A stretch of DNA of 27,828 nt from JAUNST01 sp964452285 (GCA_964452285.1 CAYVKW010000012.1:1-27828), one strand, 5' to 3'. Positions 1 to 7,157 are shown, counted from the first letter of the stretch. The notes: generated by a model from the letters alone, not told the origin. Program-made: numbers and translations.

Positions 1-483
1 ATATTTCTGTCCAGCACCATAAAGGCTGATAGCAGCGACGACAACCAAAATACTAGCCAACAAAATTCGGAATTGTTTTTTGGTTTTTAAAGTGCTAAAA
101 AAGAGAAAAGCAAGAAAAAAATATTCGATATAGCGTGCCCAATGAAGAACAGCTTTGCCAACATGAACAGTTTGAATAGGAATCGTATTGATAATAAACA
201 TTCCAGCCAAAATACTCATGGCGCCAAGAGCAATATTGGCAAAGATAAGCTGCCAAGTGGGTAAATGCCAATCAATCTTACCGCGAAGAACCCAAATGAG
301 ATAAAGAACAAAAGTGGCAAAAATAACCAAATCTTCTAAACGTAAACGGACAATATAGCCAGGCAGAATATCCGCTAAAGGAATTTTTGGCCAGATTGGA
401 ATCAAAAACAATAAAAATGTCGCCAAACAAAAAAGAATATTATTATCTAACCAAGCTAAAATTTTTTTAAAATCTAATTTCAT
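1..483 (-). CDS. O-antigen polymerase/ligase-like membrane protein (N-terminal part, cut by window edge)
   Basis: The reading frame starts at an ATG at 483 and stays open to base 1, giving 161 residues of N-terminal sequence. The protein is strongly hydrophobic, with about five likely membrane segments. The stretch around residues 38-60 (ADILPGYIVRLRLEDLVIFA) resembles the 'RLEDL' first periplasmic loop of Wzy/WaaL-type O-antigen polymerases and ligases, which join or transfer undecaprenyl-linked glycans at the outer face of the membrane. It begins 24 bp after the murJ stop on the same strand, so co-transcription with murJ is likely, and both would handle undecaprenyl-linked substrates. The family call rests on topology and one motif and cannot be confirmed because the catalytic C-terminal half lies outside the window. 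Another polytopic glycan enzyme is the main alternative. Confidence 0.6.
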   Translation of the reverse strand, partial: MKLDFKKILAWLDNNILFCLATFLLFLIPIWPKIPLADILPGYIVRLRLEDLVIFATFVLYLIWVLRGKIDWHLPTWQLIFANIALGAMSILAGMFIINTIPIQTVHVGKAVLHWARYIEYFFLAFLFFSTLKTKKQFRILLASILVVVAAISLYGAGQKY

Positions 484-507
484 AGTGTTCATTATACATG
501 AAAAAAA

Positions 508-2217
508 TTAATTTTCTGGTGGGTCATTAATAATTTCAGTAGGAGGCAGAATCGCTTTGTCGTCTTTTTTAGCTAAACGTTGCTTAAAAGAAGTAAAGAA
601 ATTGACGAAAATAGCCATTTCCTGAATATGAAATAAACGCGACAAAAGAATGTAAACGCTTAAGCCAACACAGCCAGTAATAAATGAAAGCATAAGCAAA
701 GGAATAACTTTGGAAGTATTGAAAACTAAATTGTCCAATAGTTTGAAAGGAATATAAAGAGAAACGCCGGTTAAAAAAGTAATGAAGAAAATTTTTAGTT
801 GAGTGAAAACGAAATTCTTATTGAATAAAGGTTTGATTTTATGATTGAGAAAAATGAGATAAAGCACAGTTTCTAAAATCGCCGTGACAGAAATAGTGAT
901 GGCGACGCCATAAAGTTGATTTTCTGGCATTTGAATGGATAAGGCGGCGCCAATGAAAAAAACGATGGTAGTGGCTAAAGAAATTAAAAATGGAGTTACA
1001 GTATCGCGCAGAGCATGAAAAGAACGCACCAATAAATGGAACATAGCTTGAGCAGGAATAGAAATGGCTAAGAAAGCAACGATGCGACCAACCAAAACGG
1101 TTAATTCCCAAGAAAAGTTACGAGTACCAAAAGCCAGACGCACGGCAGGAATGCGAAGAATAAGTAAAATTATAGCTAAAGGACAAGCTAAATAGGAAAT
1201 TTGATTGAGTGATTGTAGGACAATTTTTTTAAATTTAGATAAATCATTATCATCTGAAAGATCGGATAAAAACGGCAATGACGCTTGACCAATGGGGACA
1301 CCGATGAAACGCACTGGCATTAAAATAAGCATACGGGCAAGCAAAATCATAGTATAACCATAGCTAGCGACACTGGTGACAAAATAAGAAAGACCTAAAT
1401 TTTGAATTTCTGACATGCCTAGAGTCAGAGTACGCGCTGGCATCATGGAAAACATTTTGCGCACACCGGGAACATGAGTATTCCAATCGAAACTATAATG
1501 CCAATTGAGGTTGGCAACAAAAGGTACCTGCAAAAGCATATGTAAAAAAGCGCCCAAGATGACACCGATGCCGGCGGCATAGATACCAAAATAAGGGAAA
1601 AATAAATAAGTGCCAGCGACAATGCCGCCATTGTATAAAAGAGGAACCAGGGCTGGAACAATAAAGCGTTGATAGCTTTGTAACATACCAGAAAAAAAGC
1701 TACTGATAGCGAAAAATAGTTGCGCAAACATCATAATTCTGGTCAAATTAATAACGATGTCTATTTGAGCGGCTGTATAAGCATCGCCAATACGCCAGTG
1801 AGTAATCTGTGGGGCGAAAATTGCAATTAAGATGGAAATCACCGCAAACGCCAAAAGCAGCCAATTCATGGAAACATTGACCAAATCGAAGGCGGTTTTT
1901 TCTGATTTTTTCTTGAGCTGAGTAAAAATTGGAACAAAAGAAGCCGATAGAGCGCCCAAAATAATAAGCTGATAAAGCAAATCTGGAATTTGAAAAGCGA
2001 CGCGAAAAGCATCGTAAGCCTCTAAAAGCTGAGTGTTGCTGGCAAATTTGGCCAACATTAATCGGTCTCGAAGTAAACCCGATAAAGAAACTAAAAGGTT
2101 GGCAGCAGTAATAACAGTAGCAGCAGAAAGAATTGAACGTTGCTGAGATTGAAGCCAGCGGTTTTGAAAAAGTTGACTAGGCAAATGAATTAGATTGGTC
2201 AGAAAACGAAAACTCAT
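508..2217 (-). CDS. murJ: Lipid II flippase MurJ (MviN family)
   Basis: A 569-residue polytopic membrane protein of the MOP/MviN family, which moves lipid II across the cytoplasmic membrane for peptidoglycan synthesis. Family marks are the early segment 'NLLVSLSGLLRDRLMLAKF', the 'FQIPDLLYQLIILGALSASF' stretch and the 'VPIGQASLPFLSDL' segment near the middle, with about 14 hydrophobic helices. Length is normal or slightly above the usual ~510. The frame is open upstream to 2583, but that extension overlaps the divergent exonuclease gene and does not look like MurJ. Two ATGs lie at 2223 and 2217. A TATAAT hexamer sits directly before the first, so the ATG at 2217, six bases after the -10, should be the 5' end of the transcript, and I choose it. 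The O-antigen-like gene follows 24 bp downstream. The family is certain; the exact start is inferred. Confidence 0.95.
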   Translation of the reverse strand: MSFRFLTNLIHLPSQLFQNRWLQSQQRSILSAATVITAANLLVSLSGLLRDRLMLAKFASNTQLLEAYDAFRVAFQIPDLLYQLIILGALSASFVPIFTQLKKKSEKTAFDLVNVSMNWLLLAFAVISILIAIFAPQITHWRIGDAYTAAQIDIVINLTRIMMFAQLFFAISSFFSGMLQSYQRFIVPALVPLLYNGGIVAGTYLFFPYFGIYAAGIGVILGAFLHMLLQVPFVANLNWHYSFDWNTHVPGVRKMFSMMPARTLTLGMSEIQNLGLSYFVTSVASYGYTMILLARMLILMPVRFIGVPIGQASLPFLSDLSDDNDLSKFKKIVLQSLNQISYLACPLAIILLILRIPAVRLAFGTRNFSWELTVLVGRIVAFLAISIPAQAMFHLLVRSFHALRDTVTPFLISLATTIVFFIGAALSIQMPENQLYGVAITISVTAILETVLYLIFLNHKIKPLFNKNFVFTQLKIFFITFLTGVSLYIPFKLLDNLVFNTSKVIPLLMLSFITGCVGLSVYILLSRLFHIQEMAIFVNFFTSFKQRLAKKDDKAILPPTEIINDPPEN

Positions 2218-2223
2218 GCTCAT

Positions 2224-2229
2224 ATTATA
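2224..2229 (-). promoter_or_regulatory. -10 element of murJ, predicting a leaderless transcript
   Basis: On the minus strand the sequence reads GTTATATAAT, then ATGAGC, then ATG. The TATAAT hexamer ends six bases before the ATG at 2217, so initiation at the usual distance puts +1 on that ATG. No convincing -35 or Shine-Dalgarno is visible. Confidence 0.55.
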
Positions 2230-2285
2230 TAACAAAAGATGAGAAAAAAGAGGAAATAAGTGCAAATAAAAAATAAAAATGCGGC

Positions 2286-2313
2286 TTGATTTTTTCCTAT
2301 TTTTTGGTAAAGT
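2286..2313 (+). promoter_or_regulatory. Candidate promoter of the DEDD exonuclease gene
   Basis: TTGATT (2286-2291) and TAAAGT (2308-2313) are separated by 16 bp and lie about 55 bp before the ATG at 2369. Both boxes depart from consensus, so this is a weak call. Confidence 0.3.
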
Positions 2314-2368
2314 ATGCTTTTGTTTTGATGCGCAAAAGAGGCGTTTTAGAAAAAAGGGGAAAAATAAA

Positions 2369-2953
2369 ATGAGACAGATTGTTTTAGATGTAGAAACACA
2401 AAAAACTTTTGAGGATGTAGGTGGATTTTTTCCAGAAAACTTAGGAATATCATTTGTCGGTGTTTGTATTAGAGACGGTTTTAATGGTGAGGGCGAAATG
2501 AAAGGATTTTTTGAAAAAGATTTGCCGAATTTGTTTCCTTTATTAGAAGCGGCTGATGTAGTAATTGGCTTTAATATCGACAATTTTGATATGCCAACTT
2601 TTACTAAATATTACAATGGCGATCTAAAAAAAATTCCCACATTGGATTTAATGACTCAAATCAAAAAATCCTGTGGTCATCGCATTGGCTTAGATGCAGT
2701 GGCTAAAGCAACTTTCAATCATGGAAAGATTGGCGATGGTTTAGATGCAATTCGTTATTATAATGAAAAAAGATTTGAAGAATTGGCAAAGTATTGTTTG
2801 GAAGATGTAAAAATTACCAGAGAATTATATGATTTTGGTCGAGAAAATGGTGTAGTAAAATTTTACAATAAGTGGAATCGTCTGATTGAGTGTCCAGTTG
2901 ATTTTGATTTCAAAGCGAAAGAAAATGCGGGCACTCAATTTACTTTATTTTAA
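2369..2953 (+). CDS. RNase H-like DEDD-family 3'-5' exonuclease (YprB/RNase_H_2 type)
   Basis: A 194-residue single-domain protein with the three DnaQ-like exonuclease motifs in order. Exo I is DVE with D7 and E9; Exo II is GFNIDNFD at residues 67-74; Exo III is YCLED with Y142 and D146. This arrangement belongs to the RNase_H_2/YprB-like predicted exonucleases, which bind two metal ions and remove nucleotides from 3' ends. The natural substrate cannot be read from the sequence. The ATG at 2369 is preferred over an upstream in-frame start at 2279 because the Exo I strand begins right there and AGGGGA lies about 9 bases upstream. The gene is divergent from murJ and its 3' end overlaps the convergent ispE 3' end by 14 bp. 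The family assignment is firm and the cellular role is unknown. Confidence 0.85.
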   Translation: MRQIVLDVETQKTFEDVGGFFPENLGISFVGVCIRDGFNGEGEMKGFFEKDLPNLFPLLEAADVVIGFNIDNFDMPTFTKYYNGDLKKIPTLDLMTQIKKSCGHRIGLDAVAKATFNHGKIGDGLDAIRYYNEKRFEELAKYCLEDVKITRELYDFGRENGVVKFYNKWNRLIECPVDFDFKAKENAGTQFTLF

Positions 2954-3806
2954 AAGTAAAGAGTTGATGATAAAGTGTACGGTCTAGACAATGACGATTA
3001 AATGAACCGTCGTTAGGAAAAAGAGCAAAAAGAGAAGGACCTTTGCCGGTAAAAGTGGCACCTAAAGCGCCAGTGCCTAATAACTGATTTTTCAGCTCCA
3101 AGAGCAAAGGAAAGCGCTGAAAAAGCGAAGCTGAAAAATCATTGTGTAAATTGGTGGCGATTGCCGTTAAGTTGCGATCAGCAAGAGCTTGAGTAAGACG
3201 GCGGCAATCGCCAATCGGTAAAGACGAAGCGTCAATCTGTTGATAAGCGCTAGTAGTATTTAAACCAAATGACTGAGTACAAAGAACCAATAAGCATGGA
3301 GGCAAAGCGAGAACTGGTTGCTGAATTAATGTTGGTAAACCATGATTTTTTTCGTGAACAGCAATATTGAAATCTGGTAAAATGGCAAAGGGAACATCTG
3401 CTCCAAGTAAGAGACCATAATGCTGTAATTGAGCGAGAGAAAGTCCTAAATGACAAATTTGATTGAGTTGATAAAGCAGAACACCAGCATCGCAACTACC
3501 GCCACCCAAACCGGCACCAATAGGGATTTTTTTGCTTAAGCTAATGGCAGCTGGTGGCAGATCAAAATCTTTTTGTAACAAAGAAAAAGCCTTTAGAATC
3601 AAGTTTTTTGAGTTATTAGGCACTAAACGATGAGCACAAGACAGCGTACTCTTCTCTCCCCGCTCGAGCCAGGAAAAAGTGATTTCGTCAAATAAAGGAA
3701 TTTTAATCATAACCGTTTCAACTTGATGATAGCCATCGGCTAGTCGAGCGTGAATATTAAGACCGAGATTAATTTTGGCTGGAACTGACCAAGAAAATTT
3801 AGACAT
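2940..3806 (-). CDS. ispE: 4-diphosphocytidyl-2-C-methyl-D-erythritol kinase
   Basis: A 288-residue GHMP-family kinase that phosphorylates the 2-hydroxyl of CDP-ME in the MEP isoprenoid pathway. The N-terminal PAKINLGL motif (residues 9-16, K11), the ATP-binding loop IPIGAGLGGGSCDAG (94-108), the catalytic aspartate motif GADVPF (D137) and the C-terminal glycine motif FTGKGPSLF are all present. Length is normal for IspE. I use the ATG at 3806, which overlaps the ispF stop by 8 bp; a TTG two codons upstream is also open. The overlap suggests translational coupling with ispF. It is the last gene of the DUF5652-ispH-ispF-ispE cluster and its 3' end overlaps the convergent exonuclease gene by 14 bp. 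Confidence 0.95.
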   Translation of the reverse strand: MSKFSWSVPAKINLGLNIHARLADGYHQVETVMIKIPLFDEITFSWLERGEKSTLSCAHRLVPNNSKNLILKAFSLLQKDFDLPPAAISLSKKIPIGAGLGGGSCDAGVLLYQLNQICHLGLSLAQLQHYGLLLGADVPFAILPDFNIAVHEKNHGLPTLIQQPVLALPPCLLVLCTQSFGLNTTSAYQQIDASSLPIGDCRRLTQALADRNLTAIATNLHNDFSASLFQRFPLLLELKNQLLGTGALGATFTGKGPSLFALFPNDGSFNRHCLDRTLYHQLFTFKIK

Positions 3807-4308
3807 GCTCAATTAAAACTGAAACTAAAGCACTAATACCTTGACCTTGACCGCAGGCAGTGAGACCTTCGCCAGTGGTAAAAGCTAAACCAATCTGGTC
3901 AGGTTGAATTTGACATAATTTAGCCAAAGAACGGCATAAATCAGGACTGTGTTTTTCTAATTTAGGTTGCAGAGCTTCAACGCTAATACTAATATTGCTA
4001 ATAAAATAACCTTTTTCAGTTATTAGGCGCAAAAATTCCTTCAAGTAAAAGCTGGAGTCGGTGATCTTTTTTTCTAAACAAAGTTTGTCAGCAATAAGAG
4101 AAAAAGAACCGCCGCCGATAGCAGTGGAGAGAGCATTGCAAAGAGCATGAATAATAACATCACCGTCAGAATTAGCAATGGCGGTAAGACCACAAGCAAA
4201 ACTCAGACCTGCTAAAGTCAAAGTTTGATCTTTTTTTGCGGGCGTCAATTGATGCGAATCCTGGCCAATGCCAAAGCGAAAAAGAGAAGAACGGAAAACA
4301 GCTGACAT
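3799..4308 (-). CDS. ispF: 2-C-methyl-D-erythritol 2,4-cyclodiphosphate synthase
   Basis: A 169-residue enzyme that cyclises CDP-ME 2-phosphate to MEcPP with loss of CMP. Zinc ligands are visible as D17 and H19 in GIGQDSHQL and H54 in SDGDVIIHAL. Two segments differ from the common form: the aspartate of HAxxDA is N58, and the following GDIG loop is replaced by AIGGGSF, with a divergent region up to about residue 88. I recall similar 'CNALSxAIGGG' versions in other CPR and chlamydial IspF proteins, so this is probably a subfamily and not decay. The ATG at 4308 overlaps the ispH TAA by one base; a longer frame from 4356 would run into ispH and is rejected. It should act directly before IspG and supply the pathway shared with ispE and ispH. 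Confidence 0.93.
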   Translation of the reverse strand: MSAVFRSSLFRFGIGQDSHQLTPAKKDQTLTLAGLSFACGLTAIANSDGDVIIHALCNALSTAIGGGSFSLIADKLCLEKKITDSSFYLKEFLRLITEKGYFISNISISVEALQPKLEKHSPDLCRSLAKLCQIQPDQIGLAFTTGEGLTACGQGQGISALVSVLIEHV

Positions 4309-5180
4309 TAAAGATCCATTCCTTGTAAATGCTGAATAACTGCTTGAGTCACCCAAGCGGGCGTGCTGGCGCCAGCAATGACGCCGACGAGTCGAGTTAA
4401 ATGACTGTCAAACCAATCAGGATTAATTTCGTCGGCGTGGCTCACCGCATAAGCAGGTTTGCCGGTACTCTCAGCCACTTCTTTAAGCCTTTGAGAATTG
4501 CTGCTATGCGGCGAACCGACAACAATAAGAATATCAACTTCTTGAGCTAATTCCAAAACTGCCCGCTGCCGCAAAGTAGTGGCTTGACACAAATGAGGTC
4601 TAATGGTTAGTTGCGGATAAAGTTTTTGCAATTGAGCAAATTTGTCCGCAGTTTCCAAAATAGAGAGAGTCGTTTGAGTGAGAACAACGGTATCTTCTGG
4701 ATGTTTGATTTTTAAATTTGGCAGTTGTGCGAGAGTGATGACCTTGACACCTTTTTCAACTTGTTGACTGACGGAGATGGCCTCATCGTGTTTTTTATCA
4801 GAGGCAACATAAAGCACTTCTTTGCCAGCAGCAACTAATTGTTTAATCAAATTCTGAGATGCTTTAACCATAGGACAAGTGGCATCGACGAGGCGAAGTT
4901 TTTTTTCAGCGGCGGCAGCAAAAAAAGCTGGCGGGGCGCCATGAGCCTTAACTACGACAATTGCTTTAGCTGGCACTTCTGCCAAACTTTTAACAACTTT
5001 AATTTGATAAGATTCCTGAAGCCAATTAGTGACATCTTGATTGTGCACTAGTTCGCCAATTAAATAAACTTTACCTGGATCAGAAAGAGCAGCCTCATGA
5101 GCTAAACGAATGGCACCGCTAACCCCAAATTGGCCATCGTTACCACAGAAACCGCTAACGCGAGCCACTCTAACTTCCAT
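4308..5180 (-). CDS. ispH: 4-hydroxy-3-methylbut-2-enyl diphosphate reductase
   Basis: A 290-residue iron-sulfur enzyme that makes IPP and DMAPP in the last step of the MEP pathway. The three cluster cysteines are C12 (GFC), C102 (DATCP) and C198 (LCQATTLRQ). Active-site landmarks also present are H46 (ELVHN), H80 (KAHG), the HDE triplet at 131-133 and SSNS at 226-229. One departure: in most IspH proteins GFC is followed almost at once by xGV (GFCAGV/GFCFGV), whereas here five residues (GNDGQ) separate GFC from FGV. The ATG at 5180 lies 7 bp after the DUF5652 stop and the TAA overlaps the ispF start, so the genes are one transcription unit. Identity is certain; the effect of the insertion is not known. 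Confidence 0.95.
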   Translation of the reverse strand: MEVRVARVSGFCGNDGQFGVSGAIRLAHEAALSDPGKVYLIGELVHNQDVTNWLQESYQIKVVKSLAEVPAKAIVVVKAHGAPPAFFAAAAEKKLRLVDATCPMVKASQNLIKQLVAAGKEVLYVASDKKHDEAISVSQQVEKGVKVITLAQLPNLKIKHPEDTVVLTQTTLSILETADKFAQLQKLYPQLTIRPHLCQATTLRQRAVLELAQEVDILIVVGSPHSSNSQRLKEVAESTGKPAYAVSHADEINPDWFDSHLTRLVGVIAGASTPAWVTQAVIQHLQGMDL

Positions 5181-5186
5181 AAAGGT

Positions 5187-5570
5187 TTATTTTTCTTTTT
5201 TGTTAGTCTTAACACTAGAATTTTTTTTTGATGAAGTGGCGGTGGAAAATCCAAAACGAGCGCCAATTTTGCTCCAATCTTGTCTGGAAAAAAAGAAAAG
5301 GTAAGCAATTTCGAGTAGGCCCAAAGTATTAAAAACTAAAAGGATAATAAACCAAACTTTCTGATTTTTTTGACTAGCTCGCCAGAGAGCCCAACCTTTC
5401 CACAACAAAATCCAAGCTGCATAAGCAAGCGGAAAAACAATAACAAAAACTGGATTGGTAAGCAAAGAAGACCAGAAAGTGGCATCAGTCTGGGCGAGAG
5501 CGGTGACAGCAGTAGCAGTACTATCTAAAACAACGGCGCTAGCTGAACTAGCTGAAATAGCTTCAAGCAT
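5187..5570 (-). CDS. DUF5652 family small membrane protein
   Basis: A 127-residue protein with two hydrophobic segments (about residues 40-58 and 72-92) and a lysine-rich C-terminus. The region 'LLWKGWALWRASQKNQKVWF' followed by 'NTLGLLEIAYLF' matches the pattern I know as DUF5652, a domain common in CPR genomes and of unknown function. It is the first gene of the cluster leading into ispH, with a promoter-like TGTTATAAT about 40 bases upstream of its ATG. Its position suggests co-expression with isoprenoid genes, but this kind of protein occurs in many contexts, so no function is proposed. Confidence 0.8.
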   Translation of the reverse strand: MLEAISASSASAVVLDSTATAVTALAQTDATFWSSLLTNPVFVIVFPLAYAAWILLWKGWALWRASQKNQKVWFIILLVFNTLGLLEIAYLFFFSRQDWSKIGARFGFSTATSSKKNSSVKTNKKEK

Positions 5571-5607
5571 AATTTTTCCCCAAATTAATAATGATTAACT
5601 AGAGATT

Positions 5608-5616
5608 ATTATAACA
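5608..5616 (-). promoter_or_regulatory. Extended -10 promoter of the DUF5652-ispHFE operon
   Basis: TGTTATAAT on the minus strand, 37 bases before the DUF5652 ATG. It matches the extended -10 consensus TGnTATAAT; no good -35 is seen 16-18 bp upstream. Confidence 0.6.
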
Positions 5617-5707
5617 GAAAAAAAGATGAAAGTGAGAAAGAACTCAAAGACAGGAAGAGTTTTATAAATATAAGTTAAAGAAAAATAATTAAAGATGAAG
5701 ATTTTCA

Positions 5708-5716
5708 TGATATAAT
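5708..5716 (+). promoter_or_regulatory. Extended -10 promoter of tRNA-Gly
   Basis: TGATATAAT ends 13 bases before the mature tRNA 5' end. It fits TGnTATAAT exactly; the -35 region is AT-rich without a clear TTGACA. Confidence 0.65.
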
Positions 5717-5729
5717 GTATAGGTTTAAT

Positions 5730-5803
5730 GCGGGATTAGTACACCGGTAGTATGTCGCCTTCCCAAGGCGAAGAAGCGAGTCCGATTCTCGTATCCCGCT
5801 CCA
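5730..5803 (+). tRNA. tRNA-Gly, anticodon CCC, CCA encoded
   Basis: The acceptor stem GCGGGAT (5730-5736) pairs with ATCCCGC (5793-5799), followed by discriminator T and a genomically encoded CCA (5801-5803). The anticodon stem TCGCC/GGCGA encloses the loop TTCCCAA, giving anticodon CCC, which reads GGG. The T arm GAGTC-CGATTCT-C is recognisable. The gene is monocistronic, with its own extended -10 promoter and a downstream hairpin terminator. No copy of its 3' end and no integrase is seen nearby. Confidence 0.95.
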
Positions 5804-5822
5804 AGGTTCGCAATAAAAAAAT

Positions 5823-5847
5823 AAACCCCCTTAAATTCAGGGGGTTT
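5823..5847. terminator. Bidirectional terminator between tRNA-Gly and the repeat-protein gene
   Basis: AAACCCCC and GGGGGTTT form a perfect 8-bp stem around a 9-base loop. The plus-strand side continues with TTTTGATAAAA, and the minus-strand side with TTTATTTTTTT, so it can end both the tRNA transcript and the convergent repeat-protein transcript. Confidence 0.85.
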
Positions 5848-5857
5848 TGATAAAACA

Positions 5858-6733
5858 TTAGTCTTCTGTTGTTTGGAGCTCTTTCATTTTTGCAAGAACT
5901 GATTCCTTAAATTCCTTAAATTCTGGAGTTGTGTTACCTTCTGAAAAGAAATCAAACCTATCAATCAGACCAAAGAGTAGATACAGATCGTCGTACGTTT
6001 TGGCGATTTCAAACATTTTTGTCCACGCCAGTCCTATTAGCGTGGGTTTAGTCAAGTTGTGATGATAAATGTATCGCCAATCGTTAAAAGTTTTGGCGGT
6101 TTCGCATATTTTTGTGAGAATTTGGTCCTCCAACTGGCTTTCAGGCGATAAGTTAGAATAAATGTCTAGCCAATTATAAAAGGTTTTAGCGGTTTCGGAC
6201 ATTTTTGTCCACGCTAATTGGTTAACCCTGTGTATTTCTGAAGGCCAACAAGAAGTATCTCCTAAACTAGAAGAATAAGAAATTCTTGGTCCAGTTAGCA
6301 TATAAGTATTATGCCAGTCATTGAAAGTTTGAGAGTTTCTGGCCAGTGTTACCATCTCTTTTTCAGCTTGCTGCTGTAAGTCACCACCGCAACGCAAACT
6401 CCACTGCCAGACTATACGCCAGTCTTTGAGTGTTTTGGCGGTTTCAGACATTTTTACCAATATCGATTCCCATCTGTTGTTGTCAAAAATTTGCAGCCAA
6501 TCGTCAAATGTCTCGGCGGTTTCAATCATTTTATCCAAAGCTACTTGCTCGAACCTATCTTCCCACATAAGGTGAGCACAACCCTTGAGCGTGAACCAAT
6601 CATCAAATGTTTTAGCGGTTTCAGTCATTTTTGCCAATGCTTCTTGCGCCCTGATGCCGCCTCTTGGCACCACTCCGTAGGTAAAATTTTTCAGGAGTAT
6701 AGACGCCCATTTCCCGAAAGCTTCAGATTTCAT
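5858..6733 (-). CDS. Repeat protein with about seven KMxETAKTFxDW helical repeats, function unknown
   Basis: A 291-residue protein without signal peptide or membrane segment. A motif of the form A(L/W)xKMSETAKTFDDWLxIY recurs at about residues 32, 65, 91, 124, 173, 205 and 235, with a partial eighth copy (VLAKMKEL) at 279. Spacing is 26-48 residues, and the linkers vary while the 16-residue core is kept. Regular K-M, A-K-T-F and D-W positions suggest paired helices stacking into an alpha-solenoid, which would be a binding scaffold and not an enzyme. I have an impression of related repeats in other CPR proteins but cannot name a Pfam family. The ATG at 6733 has a strong Shine-Dalgarno (AAGGAGG, 7 bases upstream), unlike most neighbours. 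It stands alone between a tRNA terminator and a 277-bp AT-rich gap. Confidence 0.8.
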   Translation of the reverse strand: MKSEAFGKWASILLKNFTYGVVPRGGIRAQEALAKMTETAKTFDDWFTLKGCAHLMWEDRFEQVALDKMIETAETFDDWLQIFDNNRWESILVKMSETAKTLKDWRIVWQWSLRCGGDLQQQAEKEMVTLARNSQTFNDWHNTYMLTGPRISYSSSLGDTSCWPSEIHRVNQLAWTKMSETAKTFYNWLDIYSNLSPESQLEDQILTKICETAKTFNDWRYIYHHNLTKPTLIGLAWTKMFEIAKTYDDLYLLFGLIDRFDFFSEGNTTPEFKEFKESVLAKMKELQTTED

Positions 6734-7010
6734 TATTTTCCCTCCTTAAAATAGTGTTTGTTTCGACTAATGTTTATTAAAGAACTCATTTGAACTAAAT
6801 AAAAACCACTTCCTTTTAAGTGAGTTTAAATAATCCAAATCATTGCTTATTGTAACATAATCGAAATATCTAGGCTACGCTATTTTCTAATTTAGTTTAA
6901 TGAAAGAGCAAAAAAGCCGCTATTTCAACTCAAATAGGTAAAAAACTCTTGTATTTGAAAACAAGAAAATTTATATTACTAATGTTTATAAATAAAAAAG
7001 AAAGGTGCTT
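6734..7010. other. AT-rich intergenic gap between the repeat-protein gene and the small membrane peptide
   Basis: There is no coding potential above about 20 codons here. It holds a possible extended -10 for the repeat gene (TGTTACAAT, minus strand, 6857-6849, leaving a leader of about 115 bases) and short imperfect hairpins such as CTTGT/ACAAG at 6948-6965. TTGAAA at 6955-6960 could be a weak -35 for the small peptide gene. Nothing else is recognised. Confidence 0.4.
6741..6747 (-). promoter_or_regulatory. Strong Shine-Dalgarno of the repeat-protein gene
   Basis: AAGGAGG on the minus strand, 7 bases before the ATG at 6733. It is one of the few full anti-SD matches in the window and fixes the start. 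Confidence 0.8.
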
Positions 7011-7127
7011 ATGTTCATGGAAGGTATTACTTCAATGTTAAATAATCCACTATGGCTAGTGATTCATTTAGTGGTGATTGTAGCGCTAGTGGTGGCTTTT
7101 GTAATGATGGCGAAGAGAATGAAATAA
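7011..7127 (+). CDS. Small single-pass membrane peptide (38 aa), unknown
   Basis: The ATG at 7011 opens a 38-codon frame ending in TAA at 7127. The peptide has a short N-terminus, one hydrophobic helix from about residue 14 to 33 (LWLVIHLVVIVALVVAFVMM) and a basic tail (AKRMK), as expected for an N-out/C-in single-pass protein by the positive-inside rule. AAAGGTG lies 6 bases before the ATG as a plausible Shine-Dalgarno. The stop codon sits one base before the -35 box of the next gene's promoter, so the peptide is its own transcription unit or is read through into the kinase gene. No family is recognised. The alternative is a chance frame, but the hydrophobic-basic design and the ribosome site argue for a real gene. 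Confidence 0.6.
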   Translation: MFMEGITSMLNNPLWLVIHLVVIVALVVAFVMMAKRMK

Positions 7128-7128
7128 A

Positions 7129-7157
7129 TTGACATTCCAGATTAAAAATGATATAAT
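7129..7157 (+). promoter_or_regulatory. Perfect consensus sigma-70-type promoter of the adenylate-kinase-like gene
   Basis: TTGACA (7129-7134), a 17-bp spacer and TATAAT (7152-7157), with TGA before the -10 to give an extended -10 as well. Transcription should start near 7164, leaving a leader of about 70 bases before the TTG start. Confidence 0.9.

Noticed and set aside
2218..2583. Open extension of the murJ frame upstream to 2583
   Set aside because: It runs antisense through the exonuclease gene, has no MurJ-like sequence, and the promoter -10 lies at 2224-2229.
4309..4356. Longer N-terminus for IspF starting at 4356
   Set aside because: It lies inside ispH, whereas the ATG at 4308 overlaps the ispH stop and gives the normal IspF start.
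5730..5860. tRNA-Gly as an integration site for a mobile island carrying the repeat protein
   Set aside because: No duplicated tRNA 3' end, integrase or phage gene was found downstream; a normal terminator follows.
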